A stretch of 64,000 nt of DNA from positions 529,576-593,575 of the forward strand of contig NZ_BNBM01000003.1 in assembly GCF_014655715.1 (NCBI RefSeq), given 5' to 3'. The position numbers were made by a program, and so were the translations under genes. Every line of letters starts with the position of its first letter. The first letter of the stretch is position 1. A model generated the notes under the pieces. The model was not told where the DNA came from and searched no databases. It saw nothing but the letters and a program-made list of their open reading frames with translations. Source of the stretch: Streptomyces lanatus (lineage in GTDB: Bacteria > Actinomycetota > Actinomycetes > Streptomycetales > Streptomycetaceae). Positions 1 to 12,304 of the stretch are shown here, piece by piece.

Positions 1-348
1 AGCCTGCTCGGCGGCCGGGCCAAGGCGACCACCGAGCGTCTGGTGACGCGTCTTGTGACCGCGCCGCGTGGACGTAGCCTGGAGTCGGGACTGGAGTCCC
101 TGTCCAAGCTCGCCGCCGAGCGCAGGCAGCGCCTGGTGGCCGTCGTGACCACGGCGGTGCCGCTGAGCGACACGCAGAGGCAGCGCCTCGGCGCCGCCCT
201 CGGAAAGCTCTACGGCCACACGATGCACCTCAACATCGACGTGGACCCCGAGGTCGTAGGCGGAATCCGGGTGCAGGTCGGCGACGAGGTCATCAACGGC
301 TCCCTCGCGGACCGCATCGAGGACGCCGGCCGCCGACTGGCGGGCTAG
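1..348 (+). CDS. atpH: F1F0 ATP synthase delta subunit, C-terminal part
   Basis: This is the 3' end of the gene; the reading frame is open from base 1 and ends at a stop at 346-348, so about 115 residues are present. The delta subunit forms the peripheral stalk that holds the F1 catalytic head to the membrane F0 sector. The visible part has the conserved C-terminal pattern, with VTTAVPLS followed by a final domain containing DPEVVGGIRVQVGDEVING. It sits directly upstream of atpA, in the usual atpBEFHAGDC order. The missing N-terminus lies outside the window, so length and start cannot be judged. Confidence 0.95.
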   Translation, partial: SLLGGRAKATTERLVTRLVTAPRGRSLESGLESLSKLAAERRQRLVAVVTTAVPLSDTQRQRLGAALGKLYGHTMHLNIDVDPEVVGGIRVQVGDEVINGSLADRIEDAGRRLAG

Positions 349-390
349 CAGCAACTTCATAAGCAGTAAGCAGTACGTACCTACGGCCCG

Positions 391-465
391 GTTGGGCCGT
401 GCAGAGGATTCACCTCGTTCATGGGGGGAGTCCCCATCCCCCCAAAGTGAAACTTCGGGCCCAAC
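391..465 (+). promoter_or_regulatory. Structured atpH-atpA intercistronic leader
   Basis: Two nested inverted repeats fill this interval. The outer arms are GTTGGGCC (391-398) and GGCCCAAC (458-465). The inner hairpin is TGGGGGGA (422-429), a 7-nt loop, and TCCCCCCA (437-444). The outer right arm ends exactly where the AAGGAG ribosome-binding site of atpA begins (466-471). The structure could set atpA translation relative to atpH or act as an RNA-processing site; which one is inference. Confidence 0.5.
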
Positions 466-485
466 AAGGAGAGCAGGGAACCCAG

Positions 486-2078
486 ATGGCGGAGCTCACG
501 ATCCGGCCGGAGGAGATCCGGGACGCGCTGGAGAACTTCGTCCAGTCGTACAAGCCGGACGCGGCCTCGCGCGAGGAGGTCGGTACGGTCACCCTTGCCG
601 GCGACGGCATCGCGAAGGTCGAGGGTCTGCCCTCGGCCATGGCCAACGAACTTCTGAAGTTCGAGGACGGCACCCTCGGCCTCGCGCTGAACCTGGAAGA
701 GCGCGAGATCGGCGCCATCGTCCTCGGTGAGTTCAGCGGTATCGAGGAGGGTCAGCCGGTGCAGCGCACCGGTGAGGTGCTCTCCGTGGCCGTCGGCGAG
801 GGCTACCTCGGCCGCGTCGTCGACCCGCTCGGCAACCCGATCGACGGCCTCGGCGAGATCGAGACCAGCGGACGTCGCGCCCTCGAGCTGCAGGCCCCGG
901 GCGTCATGGCCCGTAAGTCGGTGCACGAGCCGATGGAGACCGGCTACAAGGCCGTCGACGCGATGACCCCGATCGGCCGTGGCCAGCGTCAGCTGGTCAT
1001 CGGTGACCGTCAGACCGGCAAGACCGCCCTGGCCGTCGACACGATCATCAACCAGCGCGACAACTGGCGCTCGGGCGACCCGAAGAAGCAGGTCCGCTGC
1101 ATCTACGTCGCCATCGGCCAGAAGGGCTCCACCATCGCGTCCGTGCGCGGTGCCCTGGAGGAGAACGGCGCGCTGGAGTACACGACCATCGTCGCCGCCC
1201 CGGCGTCCGACCCGGCCGGCTTCAAGTACCTGGCGCCGTACACCGGTTCGGCCATCGGCCAGCAGTGGATGTACGAGGGCAAGCACGTCCTCATCATCTT
1301 CGACGACCTCTCGAAGCAGGCCGACGCCTACCGCGCCGTGTCCCTGCTGCTGCGCCGCCCGCCGGGCCGTGAGGCCTACCCGGGTGACGTCTTCTACCTG
1401 CACTCCCGTCTGCTGGAGCGCTGCGCGAAGCTCTCCGACGACATGGGCGCCGGTTCGATGACGGGTCTGCCGATCGTCGAGACCAAGGCCAACGACGTCT
1501 CGGCGTTCATCCCGACCAACGTCATCTCCATCACCGACGGCCAGTGCTTCCTGGAGTCGGACCTGTTCAACGCCGGTCAGCGCCCCGCGCTGAACGTCGG
1601 TATCTCCGTCTCCCGAGTCGGTGGTTCCGCGCAGCACAAGGCGATGAAGCAGGTCTCCGGCCGTCTGCGCGTGGACCTGGCCCAGTTCCGTGAGCTGGAG
1701 GCGTTCGCCGCCTTCGGTTCCGACCTGGACGCCGCGTCGAAGGCGCAGCTGGAGCGCGGTCAGCGCATGGTCGAGCTGCTGAAGCAGGCCCAGTACGAGC
1801 CGATGTCCACCGAGGACCAGGTCGTCTCCGTGTGGGCCGGCACCACCGGCAAGATGGACGACGTACCGGTCGTCGACATCCGCCGCTTCGAGAAGGAGCT
1901 CCTGGAGTACCTGCACCGCAAGGAGCAGGGCCTCATGACCTCCATCAAGGAGGGCGGCAAGATGTCGGACGACACGCTCACCGCCGTCGCCGACGCCATC
2001 GCGGAGTTCAAGAAGCAGTTCGAGACCGCCGACGGCAAGCTGCTCGGCGAAGAGGCTTCGGCCGCTGCCGCCAAGTGA
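486..2078 (+). CDS. atpA: F1 ATP synthase alpha subunit
   Basis: Encodes a 530-residue non-catalytic nucleotide-binding subunit of the F1 hexamer (alpha3beta3), which synthesises ATP on the cytoplasmic face of the membrane. The N-terminus begins [10 protein letters not shown], and the Walker A motif GDRQTGKT lies at residues 173-180. The sequence around [22 protein letters not shown] is the highly conserved F1 alpha signature (given here only as position: about residues 290-310). The ATG at 486 is chosen because AAGGAG at 466-471 precedes it and the conserved N-terminus starts there; an in-frame extension upstream runs into the structured leader and has no family support. It is followed 21 bp later by atpG. 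Confidence 0.98.
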   Translation: MAELTIRPEEIRDALENFVQSYKPDAASREEVGTVTLAGDGIAKVEGLPSAMANELLKFEDGTLGLALNLEEREIGAIVLGEFSGIEEGQPVQRTGEVLSVAVGEGYLGRVVDPLGNPIDGLGEIETSGRRALELQAPGVMARKSVHEPMETGYKAVDAMTPIGRGQRQLVIGDRQTGKTALAVDTIINQRDNWRSGDPKKQVRCIYVAIGQKGSTIASVRGALEENGALEYTTIVAAPASDPAGFKYLAPYTGSAIGQQWMYEGKHVLIIFDDLSKQADAYRAVSLLLRRPPGREAYPGDVFYLHSRLLERCAKLSDDMGAGSMTGLPIVETKANDVSAFIPTNVISITDGQCFLESDLFNAGQRPALNVGISVSRVGGSAQHKAMKQVSGRLRVDLAQFRELEAFAAFGSDLDAASKAQLERGQRMVELLKQAQYEPMSTEDQVVSVWAGTTGKMDDVPVVDIRRFEKELLEYLHRKEQGLMTSIKEGGKMSDDTLTAVADAIAEFKKQFETADGKLLGEEASAAAAK

Positions 2079-2099
2079 CGTAAGGAAGGGACCTGACTC

Positions 2100-4453
<2,354 letters not shown>

Positions 4454-4487
4454 CGCACCGGTCTTCGTGAGCCATTGAGCTCTTGAT

Positions 4488-4516
4488 GAGGGGGCGGGGG
4501 CACGTCCCGCCCCCTC
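4488..4516 (+). terminator. GC-rich hairpin between atpD and atpC
   Basis: A perfect 11-bp stem, GAGGGGGCGGG (4488-4498) and CCCGCCCCCTC (4506-4516), has a 7-nt loop and is followed by TTCCTT. It would act as a terminator or attenuator that lowers atpC transcript, or as a stabilising 3' end for the atpD message. Confidence 0.65.
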
Positions 4517-4583
4517 TTCCTTGCCTACTAGACTTGTAACCAACACCCGGCACAACCGCCGGGTGGTGACCCGAGGAGCCACC

Positions 4584-4958
4584 TTGGCTGCTGAGCTGCA
4601 CGTCGCGCTGGTCGCCGCCGACCGTGAGGTCTGGTCGGGCCAGGCCACCCTGGTCGTCGCGCGCACCACGTCCGGCGACATCGGCGTCATGCCCGGTCAC
4701 CAGCCGCTGCTCGGTGTGCTGGAGTCGGGCCCGGTGACCATCCGTACGAGTGAAGGTGGAACCGTCATCGCCGCGGTGCACGGCGGTTTCATCTCGTTCG
4801 CGGACAACAAGCTGTCGCTGCTGGCCGAGATCGCCGAGCTTTCGGACGAGATCGACGTCCAGCGCGCGGAGCGGGCGCTGGAGCGCGCGAAGTCGGACGA
4901 CGACGCGTCCGCAGGCCGCCGCGCGGAGGTCCGCCTGCAGGCTGCGACGGCGCGCTGA
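4584..4958 (+). CDS. atpC: F1 ATP synthase epsilon subunit
   Basis: Encodes a 124-residue subunit of the central stalk that couples rotation and can inhibit ATP hydrolysis. The family start AAELHVALVAADREVW follows a TTG codon at 4584, which is preceded by GAGGAG at 4573-4578. An upstream ATG at 4521 would add 21 residues with no family match and would lie just after the hairpin, so TTG is preferred. GDIGVMPGHQPLLGVLESG is the conserved beta-sandwich segment, and the helical C-terminus follows. A TTG start and the preceding hairpin may both reduce expression relative to atpD, fitting the 1:3 stoichiometry of epsilon to beta. Confidence 0.93.
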   Translation: MAAELHVALVAADREVWSGQATLVVARTTSGDIGVMPGHQPLLGVLESGPVTIRTSEGGTVIAAVHGGFISFADNKLSLLAEIAELSDEIDVQRAERALERAKSDDDASAGRRAEVRLQAATAR

Positions 4959-5016
4959 CCCCCGGGGTCACCTTCGGAGCCGTCTAGGCTCTGGGGGAGC
5001 GCACGCGATGACGTCA

Positions 5017-5064
5017 CTCAGCCGCGGCTGGGACCGGAGCAATCCGGTGCCGGTCGCGGCTGAG
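5017..5064 (+). terminator. Long hairpin after the ATP synthase operon
   Basis: The arms CTCAGCCGCG (5017-5026) and CGCGGCTGAG (5055-5064) are perfect, with an inner stem ACCGG (5033-5037) and CCGGT (5044-5048) around AGCAAT. It lies 58 bp after the atpC stop and is a likely end of the atp transcript, although the next gene is in the same direction. Confidence 0.6.
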
Positions 5065-5120
5065 GCAGATATGGAAGTTTTTTCCGTTCCGTTACCTAGG
5101 AGACGAGGAGGTCGGTGTCG

Positions 5121-5567
5121 ATGGTCCTCGCTCTGACTGTGTGCGGAATCGTTGTCGCCCTGGTGGTGCTGGGACTGTTCGTCTTCGGCCTGCGCCGCAG
5201 ACTCATCCAGCGCTCCGGTGGCACTTTCGACTGTTCCCTGCGCTGGGACGTGCCGGAGAAATCCGATACCAGCGGCAAAGGCTGGTCGTACGGGGTCGCC
5301 CGCTACAACGGCGACCGCATCGAGTGGTACCGCGTCTTCTCCTACGCCTATCGCCCGCGCCGCATCCTGGAGCGCTCCGCCATCGAGGTGGCCGGCCGCC
5401 GGGTACCCGACGGCGAGGAGGAGCTGGCGCTGCTCTCCGACGCGGTGATCCTCACCTGTCTGCACCGGGGCACGCGCCTCGAACTCGCCATGAGCGAGGA
5501 CGCGCTGACCGGATTCCTCGCGTGGCTCGAAGCGGCCCCGCCCGGTCAGCGCGTCAATGTCGCCTAG
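5121..5567 (+). CDS. DUF2550 membrane protein
   Basis: A 148-residue protein with one N-terminal membrane segment (about residues 3-22, VLALTVCGIVVALVVLGLFV) followed by a basic stretch (GLRRRLIQR) and a cytoplasmic domain. The pattern WSYGVARYNGDRIEWYRVFS and the C-terminal FLAWLEAAPPGQR are typical of the DUF2550 family, which is regularly found just downstream of the atp operon in actinobacteria. AGGAGG at 5106-5111 is 9 bases from this ATG and only 3 bases from a GTG at 5115, so the ATG is favoured. The function of the family is unknown. Confidence 0.85.
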   Translation: MVLALTVCGIVVALVVLGLFVFGLRRRLIQRSGGTFDCSLRWDVPEKSDTSGKGWSYGVARYNGDRIEWYRVFSYAYRPRRILERSAIEVAGRRVPDGEEELALLSDAVILTCLHRGTRLELAMSEDALTGFLAWLEAAPPGQRVNVA

Positions 5568-5575
5568 TAACTCGT

Positions 5576-7402
<1,827 letters not shown>

Positions 7403-7467
7403 GCTGCGCCTCCTTGTCGGGGAGTTGAGGGGCATGACTGAGCCTCACGCCCATTCATGGTGCGGTG

Positions 7468-7509
7468 AGAATAGAAAGGTCTGGACCACAGGTCAATAGG
7501 TCTGGACCA
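7468..7509 (-). promoter_or_regulatory. chiC promoter with two chitinase direct repeats
   Basis: Read on the minus strand, two identical 12-bp repeats TGGTCCAGACCT lie at 7498-7509 and 7477-7488, 21 bp apart centre to centre (two helix turns). A -35 element TTGACC (7491-7496) sits between them and a -10 TATTCT (7468-7473) follows after 17 bp, with the second repeat filling the spacer. Such repeats are the known cis element for chitin induction and glucose repression of Streptomyces chitinases. The adjacent ChiR regulator is the likely activator. Confidence 0.85.
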
Positions 7510-7537
7510 GTTGTCCGTCGGTCCCGACCGCGGCCGA

Positions 7538-8179
7538 CTAGATCCCCAACTCCTGCGCCAGTACGGCCGCTTGGACCCGGCTGCGCAGTTCCAGCTTGCC
7601 CAGCAATCGGCTGACATGTGTCTTCACGGTCGCCTCGGCCATGTCGAGCCGGGTCGCGATATCGGCGTTGGACAGGCCCTCGCCCAGGCAGGACAGCACC
7701 TCGCGTTCCCGGCGGGTGAGGCAGTCCAGGACGGACGGGTCGGCCTTCGGCTCCCGTACCGGCTTCGCGGCGAACTCGGCGATCAGGCGCCGGGTGACGG
7801 CCGGGGCGATCAGGCCCTCGCCGCGCGCCACGGTACGGACCGCCTCCAGCAGGTCGCGGGCGTCGGTGTTCTTCAGCAGAAAGCCGGAGGCGCCCGCCCG
7901 CAGCGCCCCGAAGACAAACTCATCGAGATCGAAGGTGGTCAGCACGAGCACATCCGCGAGCCGCTCCTCGACGACCTTGCGGGTGGCCGACATCCCGTCC
8001 AGACGCGGCATCTGAATGTCCATCAGCACCAGGTCGGGCCTGAGCTCCCGGGCCAGCTCCACCGCCTGCTCACCGTCCGCCGCCTCGCCGACCACCTCGA
8101 TGTCGGGCGCGCTGCGCAGGATGAGGACCAGCCCGGCGCGTACGGCGGACTGGTCCTCGGCGACGAGCACACGGATCAT
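7538..8179 (-). CDS. chiR: NarL-type response regulator ChiR
   Basis: A 213-residue response regulator. The receiver domain has the acidic pair Glu8-Asp9 and the phospho-acceptor Asp54 in LVLMDIQMP. The C-terminal LuxR-type helix-turn-helix (about 150-205) contains LTRREREVLSCLGEGLSNAD and VKTHVSRLLGKL. It overlaps the kinase gene upstream by 4 bp, and the chitinase lies immediately downstream, which matches the ChiS-ChiR system known to control chiC in S. coelicolor. It would bind near the chiC direct repeats; direct binding here is inference. Confidence 0.9.
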   Translation of the reverse strand: MIRVLVAEDQSAVRAGLVLILRSAPDIEVVGEAADGEQAVELARELRPDLVLMDIQMPRLDGMSATRKVVEERLADVLVLTTFDLDEFVFGALRAGASGFLLKNTDARDLLEAVRTVARGEGLIAPAVTRRLIAEFAAKPVREPKADPSVLDCLTRREREVLSCLGEGLSNADIATRLDMAEATVKTHVSRLLGKLELRSRVQAAVLAQELGI

Positions 8180-9354
8180 GCGAGGTCTCCTTCGGTCAGC
8201 GGCAGCGCGGCGCGTACGACCCAGATCTTGCCGTCCGCCGACTGCTCGGGTCCGGCCTCGAAGGTGCCGCCCAGCAGGGCGACCCGCTCCTGCATCCCGA
8301 CGAGCCCGGCGCCGGAACCGGGTGCGCGCGGCCCGTCGTGGTCGCCGAACGGGCTGGTCACGGAGACGGTGAGGGAGCCGTCCCGCTGGGCGAGGGCCAC
8401 CGTGACCCGGCCGGGGGAGGCGTGCTTGAGGGCGTTGGTCAGGGATTCCTGGACGATGCGGTAGGCGGCGAGCTCGACGGGGGCCGGGACGGTGCCGGGG
8501 TCCGAGTCGAGGTGGACGTCGAGGCCGTTGGTGCGGGCGCCGGCCGCTAGGGCGCCGAGCCCGTCCAGGGTGGGCGCGGCCACCGGCTCGGTGTCGCCGC
8601 CGGCGTCCCGCAGGATGCCGATCAGCCGGCGCATCTCGGCGAGTCCCTCGACGCTGTTCTCGCGGATGACCGACAGGGCCTCCTGCGAGGTCTTGGCATC
8701 GCCGATGGAGAGCGCGGCCGTGGAGTGGATGGCGATCGCGGAGAGATGGTTGGCGACCATGTCGTGCAACTCGCGGGCCATACGTGCGCGTTCGGCGACG
8801 ACCGCCTGGGAGCGGTCGATCTCGGCCAGCAGCGCGGTCTGCTCGGCGCGCAGCCGTGCCGCCTCGGCGGCGTCACGGTGATTGCGCACGATCCAGCCCG
8901 TCGCGGCCGGTCCGTACGCCACGATGCCGACCACCACACCGATCAGCAGCGCCTCCGGAATGCGCCAGATCGCGAACGGCACCAGGGTCGCGGCCACCGT
9001 GAGCAGGCCGGTGATCCACTGGATACGGCGGGCCGAGGCGAGCGGGCCGTACAGCACGGCGGCGTACATGATGTCGGTGAACATCAGGATCGACGCCAGG
9101 CTGCCCTGGGTCATGACGTCCGCGCTGATCGCGACCGTGCCGGTCAGCAGCGCCGTGCGCGGGGCGGCCCGGCGCAGCAGCTCGCAGCCGGCCAGCACGG
9201 TGAGCGGCACCAGGATCGGCCAGGGGCCGTCGAAGAGGGTGATCGGGTCCTTGGCGGGACGGGTGGCCAGGCCAATGCCCACCAGCAGCAGGCCGCCGAG
9301 CAGTCCGCCGACGGCGATGTACACGTCGAAGCGGTGCGGGCGGGGGAGGACCAT
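8176..9354 (-). CDS. chiS: Sensor histidine kinase ChiS
   Basis: A 392-residue NarX/DegS-type membrane kinase. The first 155 residues form several transmembrane segments. The dimerisation and phosphotransfer motif ARELHDMVANHLSAIAIHS holds the acceptor His197, and the ATPase part has the N-box TNALKHA and the glycine-rich GAGLVGMQERV. It is coupled to chiR by an ATGA overlap. The ATG at 9354 has GGATGGAG just upstream; longer in-frame extensions are low-complexity and unsupported. It has no large extracellular domain, so the signal may be sensed within the membrane. Confidence 0.88.
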   Translation of the reverse strand: MVLPRPHRFDVYIAVGGLLGGLLLVGIGLATRPAKDPITLFDGPWPILVPLTVLAGCELLRRAAPRTALLTGTVAISADVMTQGSLASILMFTDIMYAAVLYGPLASARRIQWITGLLTVAATLVPFAIWRIPEALLIGVVVGIVAYGPAATGWIVRNHRDAAEAARLRAEQTALLAEIDRSQAVVAERARMARELHDMVANHLSAIAIHSTAALSIGDAKTSQEALSVIRENSVEGLAEMRRLIGILRDAGGDTEPVAAPTLDGLGALAAGARTNGLDVHLDSDPGTVPAPVELAAYRIVQESLTNALKHASPGRVTVALAQRDGSLTVSVTSPFGDHDGPRAPGSGAGLVGMQERVALLGGTFEAGPEQSADGKIWVVRAALPLTEGDLA

Positions 9355-9507
9355 GACTCCATCCAACACGGTGTGCCCGGGTCGGCGCGTGATTCCGGGG
9401 GACGGTCCCGCACTGCATCTTTCGATGTACCGCGAGTTCGTCACCGCCGACGACGAATACGGCCGGTCCCGACGGGAGCCTGGAAAGGTGACCGAAGGGA
9501 GCAAGTT

Positions 9508-10092
9508 GTGATCGTCGCCCTCATCATCGCCTGCGAGGTCGGCTTCTGGGTGCTGCTGGCGCTGGGCCTCTCCGTGCGCTACCTGCTGAAGTGGCGCCGC
9601 ACGAGCGTGGTGCTGCTGCTGTGCGAGCCGGTGCTGGAGCTGGTCCTGTTCGTCGCCACGGCGATCGATCTGAAGAACGGCGCGGAGCCGGGCTGGGAGC
9701 ATGGCCTGGCCGCGATCTACATCGGCTACACCGTGGCGTACGGCCACTACACGATCCGCTGGCTGGACGGCCACGCCGCGCACCGCCTGGCCGGCGCACC
9801 CCGCCCGCCCAAGCCCCCGCAGTACGGCATGGCACGGGCCCGGCACGAGGGTGGGCTGTGGCTGCGGACGCTGCTTGGGGCGGCGGTGGCTCTGGCTCTG
9901 TTGCAGGGGGCGATCTGGTATGTCGGGGACGGGGATACGTCGTCTCTGCGGTCGTTCCAGTGGGTGGCGCTGCGAGCTGCGGGGATTCATGGGTTGGTGG
10001 CGCTGGCCTACCTGATCTGGCCGAAGCAGCCGAAGGGTGGGCCCGAGCCCGCCGACCGGTTCGACACGTCGAAGGAGCGAGCCGGTCGATGA
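9508..10092 (+). CDS. Integral membrane protein of unknown function
   Basis: A 194-residue protein with about four hydrophobic segments: residues 1-20, 30-50 and two near the C-terminus (about 115-135 and 150-170). It starts with GTG at 9508, preceded by AAGGGAG at 9495-9501. It is divergent from chiS and convergent with the adenosyltransferase gene. I do not recognise a family. Conserved-looking features are a central basic region (RPPKPPQYGMARARHEGG) and a C-terminal charged tail. Confidence 0.75.
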   Translation: MIVALIIACEVGFWVLLALGLSVRYLLKWRRTSVVLLLCEPVLELVLFVATAIDLKNGAEPGWEHGLAAIYIGYTVAYGHYTIRWLDGHAAHRLAGAPRPPKPPQYGMARARHEGGLWLRTLLGAAVALALLQGAIWYVGDGDTSSLRSFQWVALRAAGIHGLVALAYLIWPKQPKGGPEPADRFDTSKERAGR

Positions 10093-10096
10093 GCGC

Positions 10097-10669
10097 CTAG
10101 CGCTCCCCGCCCGGCACCCACAGCACGTCCCCGACCTCCTTGTTCGCCGTCCTCGCCAGGATGAACAGGAGGTCGGACAGGCGGTTCAGGTAGGTCGCCG
10201 TCAGGGGGTTCATCGTCTCGCCGTGCGCCTCCAGGGCCGACCATGTCGAGCGCTCCGCCCGGCGGACGACCGTGCAGGCCTGGTGGAGGAGGGCCGCGCC
10301 CGGGGTGCCGCCGGGGAGGATGAAGGAGCGGAGCTTTTCCAGCTGCTCGTTGAAGTGGTCGCAGTCCGCCTCCAGCTTGTCGATGTAGAACTGCTCCACC
10401 CGCAGGGGCGGGAACTCCGGGTTCTCCACCACCGGCGTCGACAGGTCCGCACCCACGTCGAACAGGTCGTTCTGCACCCGGGTGAGGACCTTGACGACCT
10501 CCTCGGCCAGGCCGCCCAGCGCGATCGCCGTGCCGATCACCGCGTTCGCCTCATTGGCGTCGGCGTACGCCGAGATCCGCAGGTCGGTCTTGGCGACCCG
10601 GCTCATGTCGCCGAGGGCGGTGGTGCCCTGGTCGCCGGTCCTGGTGTAGATGCGTGTCAGATTGACCAT
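10097..10669 (-). CDS. Cob(I)alamin adenosyltransferase, PduO type
   Basis: A 190-residue enzyme that transfers the adenosyl group of ATP to cob(I)alamin to make coenzyme B12. The ATP-binding N-terminus LTRIYTRTGDQGTTALGD and the C-terminal helix NRLSDLLFILARTANKEVGD are hallmarks of the PduO/MMAB family, and RRAERS is the conserved central Arg motif. Adenosylcobalamin is the cofactor of the isobutyryl-CoA mutase encoded at 51.5 kb, so this enzyme could supply it. It is separated by 13 bp from the ABC permease gene upstream on the same strand. Confidence 0.92.
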   Translation of the reverse strand: MVNLTRIYTRTGDQGTTALGDMSRVAKTDLRISAYADANEANAVIGTAIALGGLAEEVVKVLTRVQNDLFDVGADLSTPVVENPEFPPLRVEQFYIDKLEADCDHFNEQLEKLRSFILPGGTPGAALLHQACTVVRRAERSTWSALEAHGETMNPLTATYLNRLSDLLFILARTANKEVGDVLWVPGGER

Positions 10670-10682
10670 GAGGTCAGCCTAG

Positions 10683-11432
10683 TTAGGCCCCGGCCGTTCG
10701 GAACACGCGTGTGCCGACCGTCACGGCCAGTGCCGCGAAGGCGATGGCGACGAGGGTGCCGTACAGCATGTGTGCCGTGGTGTAGGAGCCGATGTACGCG
10801 TCCCGTATCGCGTCCACCAGATAGCGGAACGGGGTGAAGTGGGAGAGGACGTCCAGCCAGGTCGGTCCCAGTGTCATCGGCAGCATCAGGCCGCTCAGCA
10901 GCATCATCGGCATCGTCGTGGCGTTGATCGCCGGGCCGAACTCCTGCGGGGTGCGGACCTTCATCGCGAGCGCGTACGACAGTGAGGCCAGTGACACCGT
11001 CAGCAGTGCGACGAAGGCGAAGCCGATCAGGACGCCGGGGAGCGGAGCCCTCAGGCCCATCGCCAGTGCCGCCAGGACCAGGAGCACCGCCTGGAAGACG
11101 AACAGTGTCGCGTCCCGCAGGACGCGGCCGAGGAGCAGGGCGAGGCGGCTGACCGGGGTCACCCGCATCCGCTCCACCACCCCCTGGCTGTTCTCGATGA
11201 TGATCGTGAAGCCCGCGAACGACGCCCCGAACAGGCCGAGTTGGAGCAGGAGGCCGGGGACCAGTACCTGCCATGAGCTGCCCTGCCCGCCCAGCGGCAG
11301 ATTCGTCAGCAGCGGGCCGAAGAACAGCAGATACAGCAGCGGCATCAGCACGCCGAAGAGCAGGGCGAAGCGGGAGCGGAGGGTCTGGCGGGCGTAGCGG
11401 CCGTAGATGAGGGCCGTGTCCTGGAGCAGCAT
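10683..11432 (-). CDS. ABC-2 type transporter permease
   Basis: A 249-residue protein with about six membrane helices, of the ABC-2 (DrrB-like) permease family: MLLQDTALIYGRYARQTLRS at the N-terminus, then FGPLLTNLP and the conserved LSGLMLPMTLGPTWLDVLSHFTPF segment (residues about 170-195; quoted in part). It lies 10 bp after the ATPase gene, with which it forms an exporter. The substrate is unknown; DrrAB-like systems export hydrophobic drugs or lipids. Confidence 0.9.
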   Translation of the reverse strand: MLLQDTALIYGRYARQTLRSRFALLFGVLMPLLYLLFFGPLLTNLPLGGQGSSWQVLVPGLLLQLGLFGASFAGFTIIIENSQGVVERMRVTPVSRLALLLGRVLRDATLFVFQAVLLVLAALAMGLRAPLPGVLIGFAFVALLTVSLASLSYALAMKVRTPQEFGPAINATTMPMMLLSGLMLPMTLGPTWLDVLSHFTPFRYLVDAIRDAYIGSYTTAHMLYGTLVAIAFAALAVTVGTRVFRTAGA

Positions 11433-11442
11433 CTGGGGATTC

Positions 11443-12225
11443 CTATACGGCTACGGGGGCGGCGTCGGCCGGGACGGGACCGCGGCCGGTGATGGCGAGG
11501 AAGGTGTCCTGGAGCGAGGCGTCGATCGAGCCGCCGTGCGCCAGTTTCAGCGCGGTCGGTGTGCCCTCCGCGACGACCACGCCCTGGTCGACTATCACCA
11601 GGCGGTCGGAGAGGGCGTCGGCCTCGTCCAGGTAGTGCGTGGTGAGGAACACCGTCGTGCCGTGCTCGTCGCGCAGGCGTCGGATCAGAGCCCACAGGTC
11701 GGCCCTGCTGGCGGGGTCGAGTCCGGTCGTCGGCTCGTCCAGGAACAGCACCTTCGGGCGGTGGGTGAGCGCCATCGCGATGTCGAGGCGGCGCCGCTGG
11801 CCGCCGGAGAGCGCGCCCGCCTTGCGGTCGAGGAGGTCGGTCAGGCCCAGGTCGCGGGCCAACTCCTCGGCGCGCTCGGCGGCCTGCGCCTTCGTCAGGC
11901 GGTACAGGCGGCCCTGGGTGATCAGCTCCTCCCGCACGGTGATCTGCGGGTCGACGCCGCCCGACTGCGCCACGTATCCACACGCCCGGCGCACCCCCGC
12001 GGGGTCGGTCGCGAGATCGCAGCCGGCGACGGTGGCCGCGCCGCCGGTGGGTGCCAGCAGGGTCGTCAGCATCCGCAGGGTCGTCGTCTTGCCTGCTCCG
12101 TTCGGGCCCAGGAAGCCGAGGATCTCGCCTTCCCGGACGGTCAGGTCGATGACGCGCACGGCCTCCACCGGGCCGCGCTTGGTCTGGAAGGTACGGGCCA
12201 GTCCGGCCGTACTGATGATGGGCAT
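11443..12225 (-). CDS. ABC transporter ATP-binding protein (DrrA-like)
   Basis: A 260-residue ATPase that drives the adjacent ABC-2 permease. Walker A GPNGAGKT is at residues 40-47, the signature is LSGGQRRR, and Walker B is LFLDEPTTGLDP. The start MPIISTAGLARTF at 12225 is chosen over an upstream ATG because the family begins here. It is divergent from a TetR gene across an 79-bp gap containing an inverted repeat, so TetR repression of the pump is likely. Confidence 0.92.
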   Translation of the reverse strand: MPIISTAGLARTFQTKRGPVEAVRVIDLTVREGEILGFLGPNGAGKTTTLRMLTTLLAPTGGAATVAGCDLATDPAGVRRACGYVAQSGGVDPQITVREELITQGRLYRLTKAQAAERAEELARDLGLTDLLDRKAGALSGGQRRRLDIAMALTHRPKVLFLDEPTTGLDPASRADLWALIRRLRDEHGTTVFLTTHYLDEADALSDRLVIVDQGVVVAEGTPTALKLAHGGSIDASLQDTFLAITGRGPVPADAAPVAV

Positions 12226-12249
12226 GACCCCAGAAAAACAGAGTCCCTT

Positions 12250-12274
12250 AAATTTTGCAATCACCCCAAAGTTT
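12250..12274. promoter_or_regulatory. Candidate TetR operator between divergent genes
   Basis: AAATTTTG (12250-12257) and CAAAGTTT (12267-12274) are inverted repeats with one mismatch and a 9-nt centre. They are unusually AT-rich for this genome. TAGGAT at 12293-12298 ends 6 bases before the TetR ATG, suggesting a leaderless transcript. Confidence 0.45.
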
Positions 12275-12304
12275 GAATGAGCCCATGGAAGCTAGGATGG
12301 GGTC

